Of a DNA stretch of 64,000 bases, positions 27,649 through 37,263 are shown piece after piece. The position numbers were made by a program, and so were the translations under genes. The stretch is from Pichia kudriavzevii (Eukaryota; Ascomycota; Pichiomycetes; Pichiales; Pichiaceae). Each line of letters starts with the position of its first letter. Position 1 is the stretch's first letter. Location of the stretch: NCBI RefSeq assembly GCF_003054445.1, contig NC_042509.1, forward strand, positions 124,001-188,000, written 5' to 3'. The notes below the pieces were generated by a model. It was not told where the DNA came from, did no database searches, and saw only the letters and a program-made list of their open reading frames with translations.

Positions 27649-28659
27649 ATGATGAATAACATGGAAACCACATATATGGAACAAAGTCTAAAACCGTTAA
27701 AGATTGTGAGAAGAACAACCGCAAAGGAAAACATTTCCATAAGGGAGAAGGTGAAAAAGAATGTTTCCTCGTGTGCTAGGATGACCGCTGAGCCAGATTA
27801 TAAGTTCAACAACATCTTACAGAATGAACAAGATGCAGTTTATCCATTTTTCTACAGTGATATTCAAACTAATGAAGTGTACCTGAAAAACAAGCAGCCC
27901 AAACTCGACTTCACAACCGACGTGACCTTTTACCGGAACGTTGTTAAGAAGTATACCAAGCCCGTGAACTACAAGTACATTCCTGTGGTTGGTGGGAAGA
28001 GACAACCATTGGATGATCCTGTTCTTCAGTGTTTTACTAAAACAAAACAAGACTCGCAACTTCAATTTGGGGATTATCTCTTGAACGTCTCGCAGAGTGG
28101 AGCGGCCAACTTGAAATACGAGCCACTTGAAAACGTCCAGTACAGTGACGACGAGGTACTATATCGAAGTGACGAAGGTGAAGTCTCAAGGCTTGAGAAT
28201 TCCGATTTGGACAATGACTCCGAAGCAGACATGACTGAAACTGACGGTGAAGATGAAATGGAAATCAGTCTTGGACCAAGCAATCTCATGGACGCGGGTG
28301 TCCTTACACCGTCAACGCCAAGAAGGAGTGTCAATGATCACCTCAAGACCTCTCCAAAGAGACAAGAGACTCTATTGAGGACCTTGGCAAACAAGTCACC
28401 AATCAAAAGACTAACTAATGAGAGACTAAACAAATCAAAACATATGAACTACTCCAAGTTTGACAGTTCCATGTGTATTAGTGCCAAGGCCATCATGAAA
28501 ATGGTCGACGATAGCTTGGTGTCAAGTGACACCGAAATCTACAACCAATCCTACACAAGTGCACATGCACATGGTAATCCTTTTAATTCTCTCAAAAACG
28601 TGGATTTTAGTATCAATGCTTCAGATCTTATCAGTGCATTGAATGACAATGAATATTAG
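27649..28659 (+). CDS. unrecognised acidic protein with KEN box and proline-directed sites
   Basis: 336 residues from ATG 27649 (ATG ATG AAT AAC ATG; any of the three could start). I do not recognise an orthologue. The N-terminus has RRTTAKENISIREK, a KEN box that APC/C-Cdh1 uses as a degron. The middle is acidic (SDDEVLYRSDEGEVSRLENS, DSEADMTETDGEDEMEI). Then comes a cluster of proline-directed kinase sites: LTPSTPRRS, TSPKRQE, NKSPIKRL, each with a basic residue after the SP/TP as Cdk prefers. No membrane segment or enzyme motif. The combination suggests a cell-cycle regulated protein; this is inference from short motifs. Confidence 0.75.
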   Translation: MMNNMETTYMEQSLKPLKIVRRTTAKENISIREKVKKNVSSCARMTAEPDYKFNNILQNEQDAVYPFFYSDIQTNEVYLKNKQPKLDFTTDVTFYRNVVKKYTKPVNYKYIPVVGGKRQPLDDPVLQCFTKTKQDSQLQFGDYLLNVSQSGAANLKYEPLENVQYSDDEVLYRSDEGEVSRLENSDLDNDSEADMTETDGEDEMEISLGPSNLMDAGVLTPSTPRRSVNDHLKTSPKRQETLLRTLANKSPIKRLTNERLNKSKHMNYSKFDSSMCISAKAIMKMVDDSLVSSDTEIYNQSYTSAHAHGNPFNSLKNVDFSINASDLISALNDNEY

Positions 28660-29003
28660 TCAAGGCCATTGGTACCAAACAAACAAACAAATGATTAAAA
28701 AAACACTACAATCAAAAGCCCTAAAGGCAACCCCGTGATCCCCATTATCCTACTCTCTTCTCTACTCTTTTCGTCTTTTCTCTACTCTACTCTTCTCTTC
28801 TTTACTCCCTTCTCTACACTTGCTAAGGCGCCCTCTGTGTATCTCTCTACAATAATGTATACAAGTTTCTCCGCACATACGCTCTACAAAGAACGTCCTT
28901 GAAGGTTTCAAGTCTAGGTATTATACTATACAGTGGCGATATAAAGTGTTTCCAATTTCTATAAACAAGATGTACTACTATGCACGTGTCTTTAGAGACC
29001 TCC
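28660..29003. other. convergent 3' region of the KEN-box gene and MRPL33
   Basis: No gene seen. CT-rich repeats (TCTACTCT words) at about 28745-28810. Confidence 0.6.
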
Positions 29004-29273
29004 CTAAGCTCTCCTTTTAACAACAACAAACCCAGGCAATGGTTTTCTCTCTGCCCTCATTTGCGCCTTGTCCTTGTACACGGGAGAGAGCTCGACCTTG
29101 ACGAGCTCCTTAACTCTGGCAATCTGCCCCGCTTGCTGTGGAGTGATTTTATGGTAAACCGTTTGGTGTCTCCTCCTCAAACCAAGGGTCTCGAGGGTGT
29201 CCTTGTAGAGTCTAGGGAGCCCAATGGTGGACTTGAGCTGTGTGACCTTGAAGTACTTCGCAGGCGCAGACAT
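29004..29273 (-). CDS. MRPL33: mitochondrial ribosomal protein uL30m
   Basis: 89 residues from ATG 29273 (MSAPAKYFKVTQLKSTIGLP). uL30 fold of the mitochondrial large subunit: KVTQLKSTIGLPRLYKDTLETLGLRRRHQTVYHK is the conserved uL30 core, and the C-terminal extension GFVVVKRRA is found in fungal Mrpl33. Length matches the 86-residue S. cerevisiae protein. The frame is open 58 codons upstream but has no ATG there, so 29273 is the clear start. Confidence 0.93.
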   Translation of the reverse strand: MSAPAKYFKVTQLKSTIGLPRLYKDTLETLGLRRRHQTVYHKITPQQAGQIARVKELVKVELSPVYKDKAQMRAERKPLPGFVVVKRRA

Positions 29274-30068
29274 TTTGTGCTCTTGGCTTGCTCTTGGCTT
29301 GCTCCTTGAAAGGGAACTACAAATAGAGTACACCAATTGTGAAATCCCCTTTTTTAGAAATGGAAAATGGGGAATGAAAATTGGAGACTGGAAAAACTCA
29401 CCAAAAGAGGAACCGCGGGAACCTTGGACAACCAGGCCGGGTAACACTGGAAGAAGACGGCAATTGGGTAAATAGGAAGGGGGGGGGGTGTCTCTCTCCC
29501 TTATATTGGTTTATCCCGGCATCCTCCCATATATGGAGTGGCAATATATCCCCCCTTGCAGTGCACGATGGAGATCCCAGAATCCATACGGTCGCCATTG
29601 TGTGTTTCCCCCGCTACATGCAATGGTATTTACCGCTTCTTCTATATAGATAGACCTACACCCACTAAAGACTTACGTCATATCTTTTTCTCCACATTTT
29701 GCACGATTTCTGTTTTGATTTTTCTTTTTTTTTTTTTTCAGACAGTTGTGAGCGGTTGTTTTTAGTTTGTCTCTGACTTAGTTGGATTACAATTCAACTA
29801 AATTTCTCTATAACTATTTCCTTTTATTCTCTCTCCTATTTCTCCTTCTTCTTATCAGGGTGCAATTGCAGTTGCTCTCTTGTTGTAAACTGGATTTCTT
29901 TGTTTTAAACACTTACTATCTTAGTCAACAGTGGAAAATCACTCGGATCGACAGCTTTAACACACTTTACAATCGCACCATTCTAGGTAAACAAGGCAAC
30001 CCTAATCACCGATACCGCAGTCTCCCAATTTGTCTCGGCTGACAAATCCATTTAGGTTACATTCCAAG
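29274..30068. other. divergent promoter of MRPL33 and the RCK2-type kinase
   Basis: No gene seen. A G-run at 29481-29490 and T-rich segments at 29700-29740; the last 250 bp are likely 5'-UTR of the kinase gene. Confidence 0.6.
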
Positions 30069-32465
30069 ATGTTGGACTTATTCAAGAACATCATTTCGAG
30101 AAAGGCCAAGAAACCAAGGGGGAAGTTTCAGAATTCCACCCCACTTTCCCCAAGTACATCGAAAGAGTCCAATTCCGGGTCTTTATCAAGTACACAATCG
30201 AATACTAGTCTCGGCATGTCGGATGATGACACAGGTGTCCTCAATGATAAAGACATGCCGATCCATGAAACTTCCATTGAATTGCTCTTGGAGATCCATC
30301 CCGAACTTAACAAATATTACAAAGAACTCCACCCGAGGTACTTGTTGTCGGACGTTATTGGAGAAGGGGCTTTCTCTCAAGTGTACAAGGCCTACGACAC
30401 CAAGGAGAAGCGATATCTAGCAATTAAGATCATCAATAAGACCGGCATGAAACCAGCACAAATCAATTCCACGTTAAAGGAGATTGCCATAATGAGACAA
30501 TTGGATCACAAAAATATAGTCAAATTGTACAATTATCAAAATTCGTCAAATTCAAAATATTGTTTCTTGTTTATGGAATTTGTATCTGGGGGGGAGATAT
30601 TTAACCAAATCATCAAATATACCTATTTCTCAGAAGAATTGTCTCGTCATGTGATTCGCCAGGTTGCCTTTGCTGTTAAATATCTCCATGATAATGGTAT
30701 AGTTCATCGTGATATCAAGCCCGAAAATATTCTGTTTGAGCCTTCCGTTTATAGGCAAAGATCGAAAAAGGAACAGTTGAGGGCAAGAAGAGTTTCGGAT
30801 GATAACAACAAGATCGATGAAGGTGAATTTTCAATCAAAACCGGTGCTGGTGGTATTGGCCTCATCAAATTGGCTGACTTTGGATTATCAACTGTACTAC
30901 CCAATGCCAGCGCTTTAGCGAAAACACCGTGTGGTACTGTTGGTTATACTTCTCCAGAACAACATATGAATGTGGGTTATGATAAAAAGGTCGATATGTG
31001 GGCCCTAGGTTGTGTTTTATACACAATGGTTGTGGGATTCCCCCCATTCTATTCGAACGATCAAAACACCAATGATATAACAGAAAAAGTTATGAATGGT
31101 AGGTACGAATTCTTGAAACCTTGGTTTGATGAGGTCTCTGACGGCTGTAAAAACTTGATTTCCAACTTACTGACTGTGGATCCAGAAAAAAGATATTCAA
31201 TTGAACAAATGATTAACGATCCCTGGTTTAATATTGGTTACGATGATGTTCCAATTGGTGGAAAGGTGTCAACACCAGCTGCCGATGCACCACAATCCAC
31301 CTATAATAATGAATTGTATCAGAAGTTTAGTGAATCTTTGATCAACACAAACAACGTTGATGACTATTTTTCGGGTAATCAGACTTCTAATTCAAAAGAT
31401 GGTAATGGGTTGTTAACGCCGAGAGTCCCGCTGTTGACTCCTAGAGCTGAAGCCATTAAACTAGTCTTTGATACCGCAAAGAGGGTGACGCCAATGTCGA
31501 GATCGGTTTCACCTTCAAGGAGTGATGGTGAAAAATCTCTCTCGAGTTTAGATTCTTATATGAATAAAATGCGTGAAGACATGTTACTAACTTCAATCAC
31601 TGATAACAAGGTCATTACCAATAGGCTAGAAGAAGAAGACGATGAGGACGATGGCGATGATGATGATAATGATGACGATGATGATGAGGACGTATCTTTA
31701 GATTCAAGTAACGATGATAATGATGATACTGAAGAATACCCAGTCACACTAACTTCTCTTACAAAAATACGGTCCCCAGCATTAAAAAAGTCCAACCATG
31801 TAGGTTTGGCATCTCCGACTCCTTTATCTCCAGCTGCATCTCACGCCACTGCAGAAACATTGACGACACATACCAGTGTAACTAGACAACCATCGATGAA
31901 ATCGTTTAAATCCATTCTCAATGGTGATCATGGCACGTCATCAGCAACTGCTGCTGAGAAAGCCAGCGAGTACTCAAGACCAAGGAAAACTTCTATCTCG
32001 TTCTCGATCAACGAACATTCAAGACGCAGTGGATCCATTACATCAAGCTCATCGCACTTGTCACATACAAGTAGTGATTTAGGTGGATCGGCAGATTTCA
32101 TCAATGCGCACCCTTTAGTCGTTAATGAAATCGAAGAAGAAGATACCGAAGATGAAACAACTGACGGAAACACCATGAACTTATCAACTCCACACAATAA
32201 TAAACTAAAACATGAAGAATTCAGAGCGAAGTGCATGGCACACACGCCGTATGTCCCACACGATGAAGGCGAAGACAAACATGTGTTGGAAGATACCTCC
32301 AGTGTCAGCGAAGGATCAAGACGTTCAACACCACCCAACGAGTTGATCAATAGACTTGCACCACAAATTTCATTAGAACAAAAATTGCAGGAACATTCGG
32401 TTGTGAATTTGCAAATGGACACTTCTACAATTTTAGCACGTCGGAAACAGAAGATTGAGAGTTGA
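30069..32465 (+). CDS. RCK2: Rck2-type MAPK-activated serine/threonine kinase
   Basis: 798 residues from ATG 30069 (MLDLFKNIISRKAKKPRG). Rck2 and Rck1 are CaMK-like kinases activated by Hog1 and act in osmotic and oxidative stress and translation control. Kinase domain at about 90-395: glycine loop GEGAFSQVYKAY, Lys120 in AIKIINK, HRDIKPEN near 213-220, a family-typical insert of about 50 residues, then DFG at 270 and GTVGYTSPEQ where most kinases have APE. The C-terminal tail has an Asp-rich tract (about 520-545) and ends NLQMDTSTILARRKQKIES, matching the Rck2 end LDTSTILQRRKK. The tail is much longer than in S. cerevisiae. RCK1 and RCK2 cannot be separated by eye, but the tail favours RCK2. 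Confidence 0.88.
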   Translation: MLDLFKNIISRKAKKPRGKFQNSTPLSPSTSKESNSGSLSSTQSNTSLGMSDDDTGVLNDKDMPIHETSIELLLEIHPELNKYYKELHPRYLLSDVIGEGAFSQVYKAYDTKEKRYLAIKIINKTGMKPAQINSTLKEIAIMRQLDHKNIVKLYNYQNSSNSKYCFLFMEFVSGGEIFNQIIKYTYFSEELSRHVIRQVAFAVKYLHDNGIVHRDIKPENILFEPSVYRQRSKKEQLRARRVSDDNNKIDEGEFSIKTGAGGIGLIKLADFGLSTVLPNASALAKTPCGTVGYTSPEQHMNVGYDKKVDMWALGCVLYTMVVGFPPFYSNDQNTNDITEKVMNGRYEFLKPWFDEVSDGCKNLISNLLTVDPEKRYSIEQMINDPWFNIGYDDVPIGGKVSTPAADAPQSTYNNELYQKFSESLINTNNVDDYFSGNQTSNSKDGNGLLTPRVPLLTPRAEAIKLVFDTAKRVTPMSRSVSPSRSDGEKSLSSLDSYMNKMREDMLLTSITDNKVITNRLEEEDDEDDGDDDDNDDDDDEDVSLDSSNDDNDDTEEYPVTLTSLTKIRSPALKKSNHVGLASPTPLSPAASHATAETLTTHTSVTRQPSMKSFKSILNGDHGTSSATAAEKASEYSRPRKTSISFSINEHSRRSGSITSSSSHLSHTSSDLGGSADFINAHPLVVNEIEEEDTEDETTDGNTMNLSTPHNNKLKHEEFRAKCMAHTPYVPHDEGEDKHVLEDTSSVSEGSRRSTPPNELINRLAPQISLEQKLQEHSVVNLQMDTSTILARRKQKIES

Positions 32466-32504
32466 TACAATTGAGAACAAAAACCAGAAACATTAGGGTT
32501 CGAG

Positions 32505-32526
32505 ATATATATATATATATATATCA
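32505..32526. repeat. (AT)n microsatellite
   Basis: About nine to ten AT units 40 bp beyond the RCK2 stop. Confidence 0.9.
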
Positions 32527-32722
32527 AACAAATCGAGCATGCACATCCAATTGAATGAATCTGGAATTCAGTTTATTTATACACCTTTTTCGTTGTTTTT
32601 TCTATTTCTATTTTCACTTATTTCTACTATCCATTTTTACTCTTTTTTATGGACCATATAACTTCGCATTTGCATATATATACATATATATGTATGTATG
32701 TATTCATACCTCTATTACACTA

Positions 32723-33673
32723 TTAATTACTTCTACAGTATACCTTAGTTTTCCCGGAAGTATTAATCGAATAATCATCAAAATCGTGGTTACTCAAAGT
32801 GGTAACCACTGAAGCATTAATTGAATCGTTAGCAAAGTACCTATTCAAGCCGTCATTTAAGGAATCCACAAGTCCTGACCTCAGATGTCTAGCGGCTACA
32901 CGTTGGGACATCTCCTCAACATCGTTGTCTTCCACCTGTGCAACCTCAACAATCGGGCTGTGTGAACCAGGTTTCTTATCCTTGATTGCTTTGATAATCT
33001 GGGATATCTGACACCATGGTTCAATGTTCAGCATCAAATATAAACCTTCGAAAACGATGATTTTCGTATTGGAAAAAATATATCTTCCCGGATTATTAGG
33101 GTCCTTCAACTTGTGATCAAAGTCAGGTATACAAAGCAAATTCCACGGCTTCCCCTCTTCTATTTTTACCCCTGTAGCTTGGTTATTTCCATCTCCTTCC
33201 TCTGTTTCCCACTGAACCAACAATTTAAACAATTGCACAACCAGCTCACCTTCAAACGATTCCTGACAGCCCCTGCGTGAATGCAAATTCTCCGCCAACT
33301 GCTTCAAAGGTAAATGAAATCCATCCATTTTCAAGTGAGCAGCAAAAGGCACTTTGGACATATCAATGGAATCGTCAATGATTGTAGAATCGTACTCACA
33401 AATTCGAGTCTGCGGTCCACCACGTCCTTCATACTTCCTCTTTGCCTTTAACCCCTTCTCCTCTATAAAGTGTGTAATTTTGTCTGTGTCCAGCACCGCT
33501 CCGTTGTTATATTTGTTATTCAAGTAATTGACCAGCCTTTCTGCATTTGTTGTCTTACCGGATCCTGGGGTGCCATACATAACCAACACCAATCGGGACA
33601 CATTCTTGGACTTCTCCACAAGAAGCTCGCCCAAATCCTCAATATCCATTGTTTTCACCACGCTGCCGAACAT
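32723..33673 (-). CDS. YFH7: Yfh7-like P-loop kinase of the PRK/uridine kinase family
   Basis: 316 residues from ATG 33673 (MFGSVVKTMDIEDLGELL); a second in-frame ATG at 33649 is possible. Yfh7 is an ATP-dependent kinase related to phosphoribulokinase and uridine kinase with unknown substrate. P-loop GTPGSGKTT at about 34-42. Other family points: KMDGFHLPLKQL near the centre (MDGFHLS in S. cerevisiae), a conserved RRGCQESFEGE, IPDFDHKLKDPNNPGRYIFSNTKIIVFEGLYLM, and RVAARHLRSGLV (RVAKRHLQSGLV), all in the same order as in S. cerevisiae. Convergent with the RCK2 gene. Confidence 0.9.
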   Translation of the reverse strand: MFGSVVKTMDIEDLGELLVEKSKNVSRLVLVMYGTPGSGKTTNAERLVNYLNNKYNNGAVLDTDKITHFIEEKGLKAKRKYEGRGGPQTRICEYDSTIIDDSIDMSKVPFAAHLKMDGFHLPLKQLAENLHSRRGCQESFEGELVVQLFKLLVQWETEEGDGNNQATGVKIEEGKPWNLLCIPDFDHKLKDPNNPGRYIFSNTKIIVFEGLYLMLNIEPWCQISQIIKAIKDKKPGSHSPIVEVAQVEDNDVEEMSQRVAARHLRSGLVDSLNDGLNRYFANDSINASVVTTLSNHDFDDYSINTSGKTKVYCRSN

Positions 33674-34140
33674 CTCATCAATGTACCAAACTGACCCGGG
33701 GAAAGCTGGACACAATATGTGGGAAGTAATACGTATAAATATCAAAACATCTGGAACAACTGTTTTTCCCGGAATCAGGATAACAGATTGCGTGCAAGAA
33801 ATTAAGAAATTGTGGAGTTATAAATAATGGGCGTTCCTGAAAATGTTTACTTTCTCCTGTTTTCGGTTCATTTTTACTTCGATTACTGTCATGCGGATTT
33901 CACTACACCGAGAAAATAGCATCCTCATACACTCTGTCAACATTGTAGCTCTGTGGGGTTTGACGAGGTAGACCCAACTCAAAGCTGTTTTAATCTATTG
34001 TCTAAAAATGTAACGTGGTTTTCCCCGGAAAATCACAGATTGAATGGTGTTTCGGTGAAAGTATTCGGATGACATGCTACCGGGAATTAATATCAGTCTA
34101 TTTTGGTCAATTATTATCTAGTTCATATACAACATTACAG
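33674..34140. other. YFH7 promoter region and UTP18 3' region
   Basis: No gene seen; moderately AT-rich. Confidence 0.6.
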
Positions 34141-35955
34141 TTATAGATCAAGTAGACGCCAGAGTCTGACACGGCCCTGCTCGTTACCTGTCGCCAAGAA
34201 CCCCCCGGAGGGAGAAAAAGCTACAGCCGTAACTTTACCCAAAGGTGTAGCATTGGTAGGCCAGTTTTTGAAAACATTGCAGGATGGCATATGAACCAGT
34301 TTTAGCGCATCACGAGCAGCTCTGGATGCAATGCAGAGCACCTGAGAGTCATGGCTAAACTCCAGACTGGATATGGTAGTGGTGAGGTTGGAAATAGACT
34401 TGAGAAGCCTGTTATCTTTCATTCTGTCATAGACATTGACAAACCCGGTGTTGGAACCAATGGCAAGGAATCGTCCATTTGGAGATGCTCTTATCCGAGT
34501 GATACCAATACCAGTGACATCCGTCCAACGGTTTATAATAGAGAATGTCTGAAGGCTGAATTCCCAAACTTCACCAGCCTGGTTAACAACTAGTAATCTG
34601 TCATGATTGACAAATTCAAAATCAACAAGTGTACCTTCTATTTTGAACCCCTGGATCCACTGGGCAGTCTCAACCGATAGGATGTTAACCCATCCACTAT
34701 TACCTGCGAGAGCAACTAACTTCCCATCTCTGGAGGCCTTGAAATGCTCGTAAGAGCGTTGTTTGTTTTCGTTACCATACATCCTAGTAATTTTCTCAAT
34801 GACACCCATATCTATACTCCATTTAAACATGTATTTTCTTCTACCTCCGGATAAAATAGTAGTCAATCCTGTCTCAGGGTCTTTCAAGAATAAACATGTC
34901 TGAACTGGTGATTGTCTCATGTGTAAAGATGTGATTAAATTGTTGGTTTTACCATCAATGTGGTACACACGCAATGTACGATCAAACCCACCGGTAAGTA
35001 GCAACGGTTGTGTTGGGTGGAATGACAGTGACTGGATGGAAGATCTGGATCTTTTAGTAATGTTGGCATCGACTAGCCTGTCAATGTTTATACGTTCAGG
35101 ATTTAGCAACCTGGTAGTTTCGTTAGTTATATTGTAAGTCTGGTTCTGTGCAAGGAAATTTATCAATGGATTGGAAGATGATGTGACTGTAGCACGTTGT
35201 TCATGGGGTCCAACCTTATCAAATAATAGATTGGCTTGGCCGTTGCTGGTGGTTTCGTCATCACTGTTGTTCATCGTCTTATCCTCAATATCATCTTCGT
35301 ATTCTCGTGTTGCCCATTCTGGAACTTTAAATGTGGATCTATACTGCTTCTTCAAACGGTTCACATACTCCAAGCCTGTAAGGAATCTCTCCTCCTCAGT
35401 CTCTCGTAACTTTCTGAGCCTGTCAAACGAATTCACATCAACCACCAATTTTTCATCATCAGAATCCTCCCAAACGTCTTCATCTTCAGAATCCTCTGCT
35501 TCTGCATCTGAACCATCTGCTGGCTCGTCAAGGTCCATTGCATCTGATTCAGCCTCAGAGTCATTGAAAAACAATTGGTCGTCGTTCAGTTGTTCGAGCT
35601 GATTATCTTCTTCTCCGTCTTCATCCTCACTATCTTTATCGAATTCATCAAATCCATACTCTTGTTTATTAGCCAATGTATCTAAAAATTCATCTGGTTC
35701 CGAGTCCGAAAACCGAAACTGGTTGCCGTCTTCTTCTTCAAAGTCATCATCGTCATCATAGAAATTGTCAACGTTCTTCAGGTTGTTTGCAAAGCCTTCC
35801 GCATCACCAAAGACTAATTTCTCAAGGTAAAGTTCTTCCTCGTCTGGTGCTGGAATTTCCACCTCTTTGTTATCCATTAAAATAGTAACAGTTTCCTTTT
35901 CTTCAGCTGCTGCTTCCTTTGTCATTTCGATACCTCTAGATGCAATGTCTGCCAT
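34141..35955 (-). CDS. UTP18: U3 snoRNP and SSU processome subunit Utp18
   Basis: 604 residues from ATG 35955 (MADIASRGIEMTKEAAA); upstream in-frame sequence has only GTG. Utp18 is a WD40 protein of the UTP-B module, needed for early 40S assembly, and recruits the exosome helicase Mtr4 through an AIM motif. The first 200 residues are very acidic (DDDDDFEEEDGN, DSEDEDGEEDN, EDSEDEDVWEDSDDEK), as in other Utp18 proteins. A conserved segment RLRKLRETEEERFLTGLEYVNRLKKQY leads into five to seven WD40 repeats (SSIQSLSFHPTQPLLLTGGFD, GKLVALAGNSGWVNI, GRFLAIGSNTGFVNVYD). It ends with GNEQGRVRLWRLLDL as in the family. Confidence 0.94.
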   Translation of the reverse strand: MADIASRGIEMTKEAAAEEKETVTILMDNKEVEIPAPDEEELYLEKLVFGDAEGFANNLKNVDNFYDDDDDFEEEDGNQFRFSDSEPDEFLDTLANKQEYGFDEFDKDSEDEDGEEDNQLEQLNDDQLFFNDSEAESDAMDLDEPADGSDAEAEDSEDEDVWEDSDDEKLVVDVNSFDRLRKLRETEEERFLTGLEYVNRLKKQYRSTFKVPEWATREYEDDIEDKTMNNSDDETTSNGQANLLFDKVGPHEQRATVTSSSNPLINFLAQNQTYNITNETTRLLNPERINIDRLVDANITKRSRSSIQSLSFHPTQPLLLTGGFDRTLRVYHIDGKTNNLITSLHMRQSPVQTCLFLKDPETGLTTILSGGRRKYMFKWSIDMGVIEKITRMYGNENKQRSYEHFKASRDGKLVALAGNSGWVNILSVETAQWIQGFKIEGTLVDFEFVNHDRLLVVNQAGEVWEFSLQTFSIINRWTDVTGIGITRIRASPNGRFLAIGSNTGFVNVYDRMKDNRLLKSISNLTTTISSLEFSHDSQVLCIASRAARDALKLVHMPSCNVFKNWPTNATPLGKVTAVAFSPSGGFLATGNEQGRVRLWRLLDL

Positions 35956-36203
35956 TGGAAAATTGATTGGTAGGAAAACAACTTCTACAACTAATACATG
36001 AAAAATTATTTTTTTTTTTTCCACAAGTGAAGAAAAAAAAAACCAAGTGCAAAAAAATCAGCAAAACTGGCAAAATCAGAAACACAGCGAGATCTCATTA
36101 GTTTGCTAGGCTCCAAATATGTTGCAACTATGGAGTGACCTTGTATTTGACTGTCGGAAGTCTAGAGACATCTTCAAAGACTAACACTCAACAGAAACAA
36201 GAC

Positions 36204-36485
36204 ATGCATCCTTCCTCTTTAGCAAGAAATATGATGAGCAACAAAGGGTATTATGAACCCCACACATATAGAATGTCACCAGCAATGCTTCGTGCCCGTC
36301 AGCCATACTTTGTCAAAAACATGATTGGTTTGGCTGTCCTTGTGGCCATTCCGGTCGGTATCTACATGTACACATACAATTTCTTGAACCAAGATGACTT
36401 TGACGATATTCCAATTCCTCCATTAGATGAGGAAACCATTAAGGAGTTGCAAAGGGAATATGCAGAAACCAAAAATAAGAAATAA
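36204..36485 (+). CDS. COA3: cytochrome c oxidase assembly factor Coa3
   Basis: 93 residues from ATG 36204 (MHPSSLARNMMSNKGYYE). Coa3 sits in the mitochondrial inner membrane with Cox14 and Mss51 and couples Cox1 synthesis to its assembly. YRMSPAMLRARQPYFVKNMIGL matches the S. cerevisiae WKMTPAMIRARKPFFKGNMLGL, followed by one membrane segment (about 40-60), YTYNFL, and the conserved tail DIPIPPLDEETIKELQREY. The open frame runs to 36135 but begins there with GTG, and the upstream ATG at 36130 is out of frame. Confidence 0.93.
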   Translation: MHPSSLARNMMSNKGYYEPHTYRMSPAMLRARQPYFVKNMIGLAVLVAIPVGIYMYTYNFLNQDDFDDIPIPPLDEETIKELQREYAETKNKK

Positions 36486-36603
36486 GTTACTTCCCCTGTT
36501 CCTTATACCTTTTGAGCCCCCCCCCCTCCTCCTTTTCCTTCTCTCTCCTGTATTTAGTATTATATAGCACACGTTTATATGGAAATCACCAATCGAGTTT
36601 ACT

Positions 36604-37128
36604 TCAGTGCTTGTTCTTTGCTGCGGCTTTCTCCTTGGCTATTCTTGCACTATTCTGGTACATAATTTTTTCCCGGTTGTTAATGTTGAACCTGATAACA
36701 TCATCCAATCTTCCAACACCATGGGTACCTCTGTGTAGTGTTATTTTACCCGAATTCTGCTGTTGCGTCTCACTAAAGCCCCCGGATTCTATAGCCTCTT
36801 GGTTTTCTTTGTAAAACTTACCCATGTCAAATTCGGCAACTTCACCTTGGGCAGGAACACCATCAAGTTGTTGTCCCTTTTCTTCCTCTAAATTCAATTC
36901 ATCTGAAGAAGGAACGTCTTCATCGTTTTCTGAATTTTCTATTCGTTGATCAAGTACCTTCCTGAAGGTATCGGCAATATCCACTCTGTCTGGTCGTGCT
37001 ACTCTACAACCTAATTTCTGGAAAGCAAAGACTTTCGTCACATCGAGTGGCACATCTTCTTGTTTTCTGTCTTCCGTATGATGGTCTTCAACTTCACTAT
37101 CAGAGTCTGAAGAGTATCCTAAATCCAT
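36604..37128 (-). CDS. acidic protein, unrecognised, conserved-looking C-terminal block
   Basis: 174 residues from ATG 37128 (MDLGYSSDSDSEVEDHH), chosen because A stands at -3; an in-frame ATG at 37161 would add 11 residues (MPFLLQVVNQT). Opening GYSSDSDSE is typical of fungal nuclear proteins. Middle part is acidic and disordered (NSENDEDVPSSDELNLEEEKGQ). A short AEFDMGKFYKENQEAIESG and the final block HRGTHGVGRLDDVIRFNINNREKIMYQNSARIAKEKAAAKNKH look structured, with a basic helix at the end. I cannot name the family. Convergent with COA3, 118 bp between the stops. Confidence 0.75.
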   Translation of the reverse strand: MDLGYSSDSDSEVEDHHTEDRKQEDVPLDVTKVFAFQKLGCRVARPDRVDIADTFRKVLDQRIENSENDEDVPSSDELNLEEEKGQQLDGVPAQGEVAEFDMGKFYKENQEAIESGGFSETQQQNSGKITLHRGTHGVGRLDDVIRFNINNREKIMYQNSARIAKEKAAAKNKH

Positions 37129-37263
37129 TGTTTGGTTAACTACTTGAAGTAAAAACGGCATCTACATGATGTAATAATATACAAAAAATGTTAACTATGC
37201 GGAAATTTCAAACTTCTCAAACTGGCATATAATCTATGCATATATAGGAAAACATACAAGAAA

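Noticed and set aside
31584-31590. TACTAAC in the RCK2 gene
   Set aside because: Inside a well-formed coding frame (LLTS), no donor or frame disruption. The same holds for TACTAAC in HIT1 near 41822.
36179-36194. GACTAAC then CAG just before the COA3 ATG, like a 5'-UTR intron
   Set aside because: No consensus donor in the preceding 150 bp.
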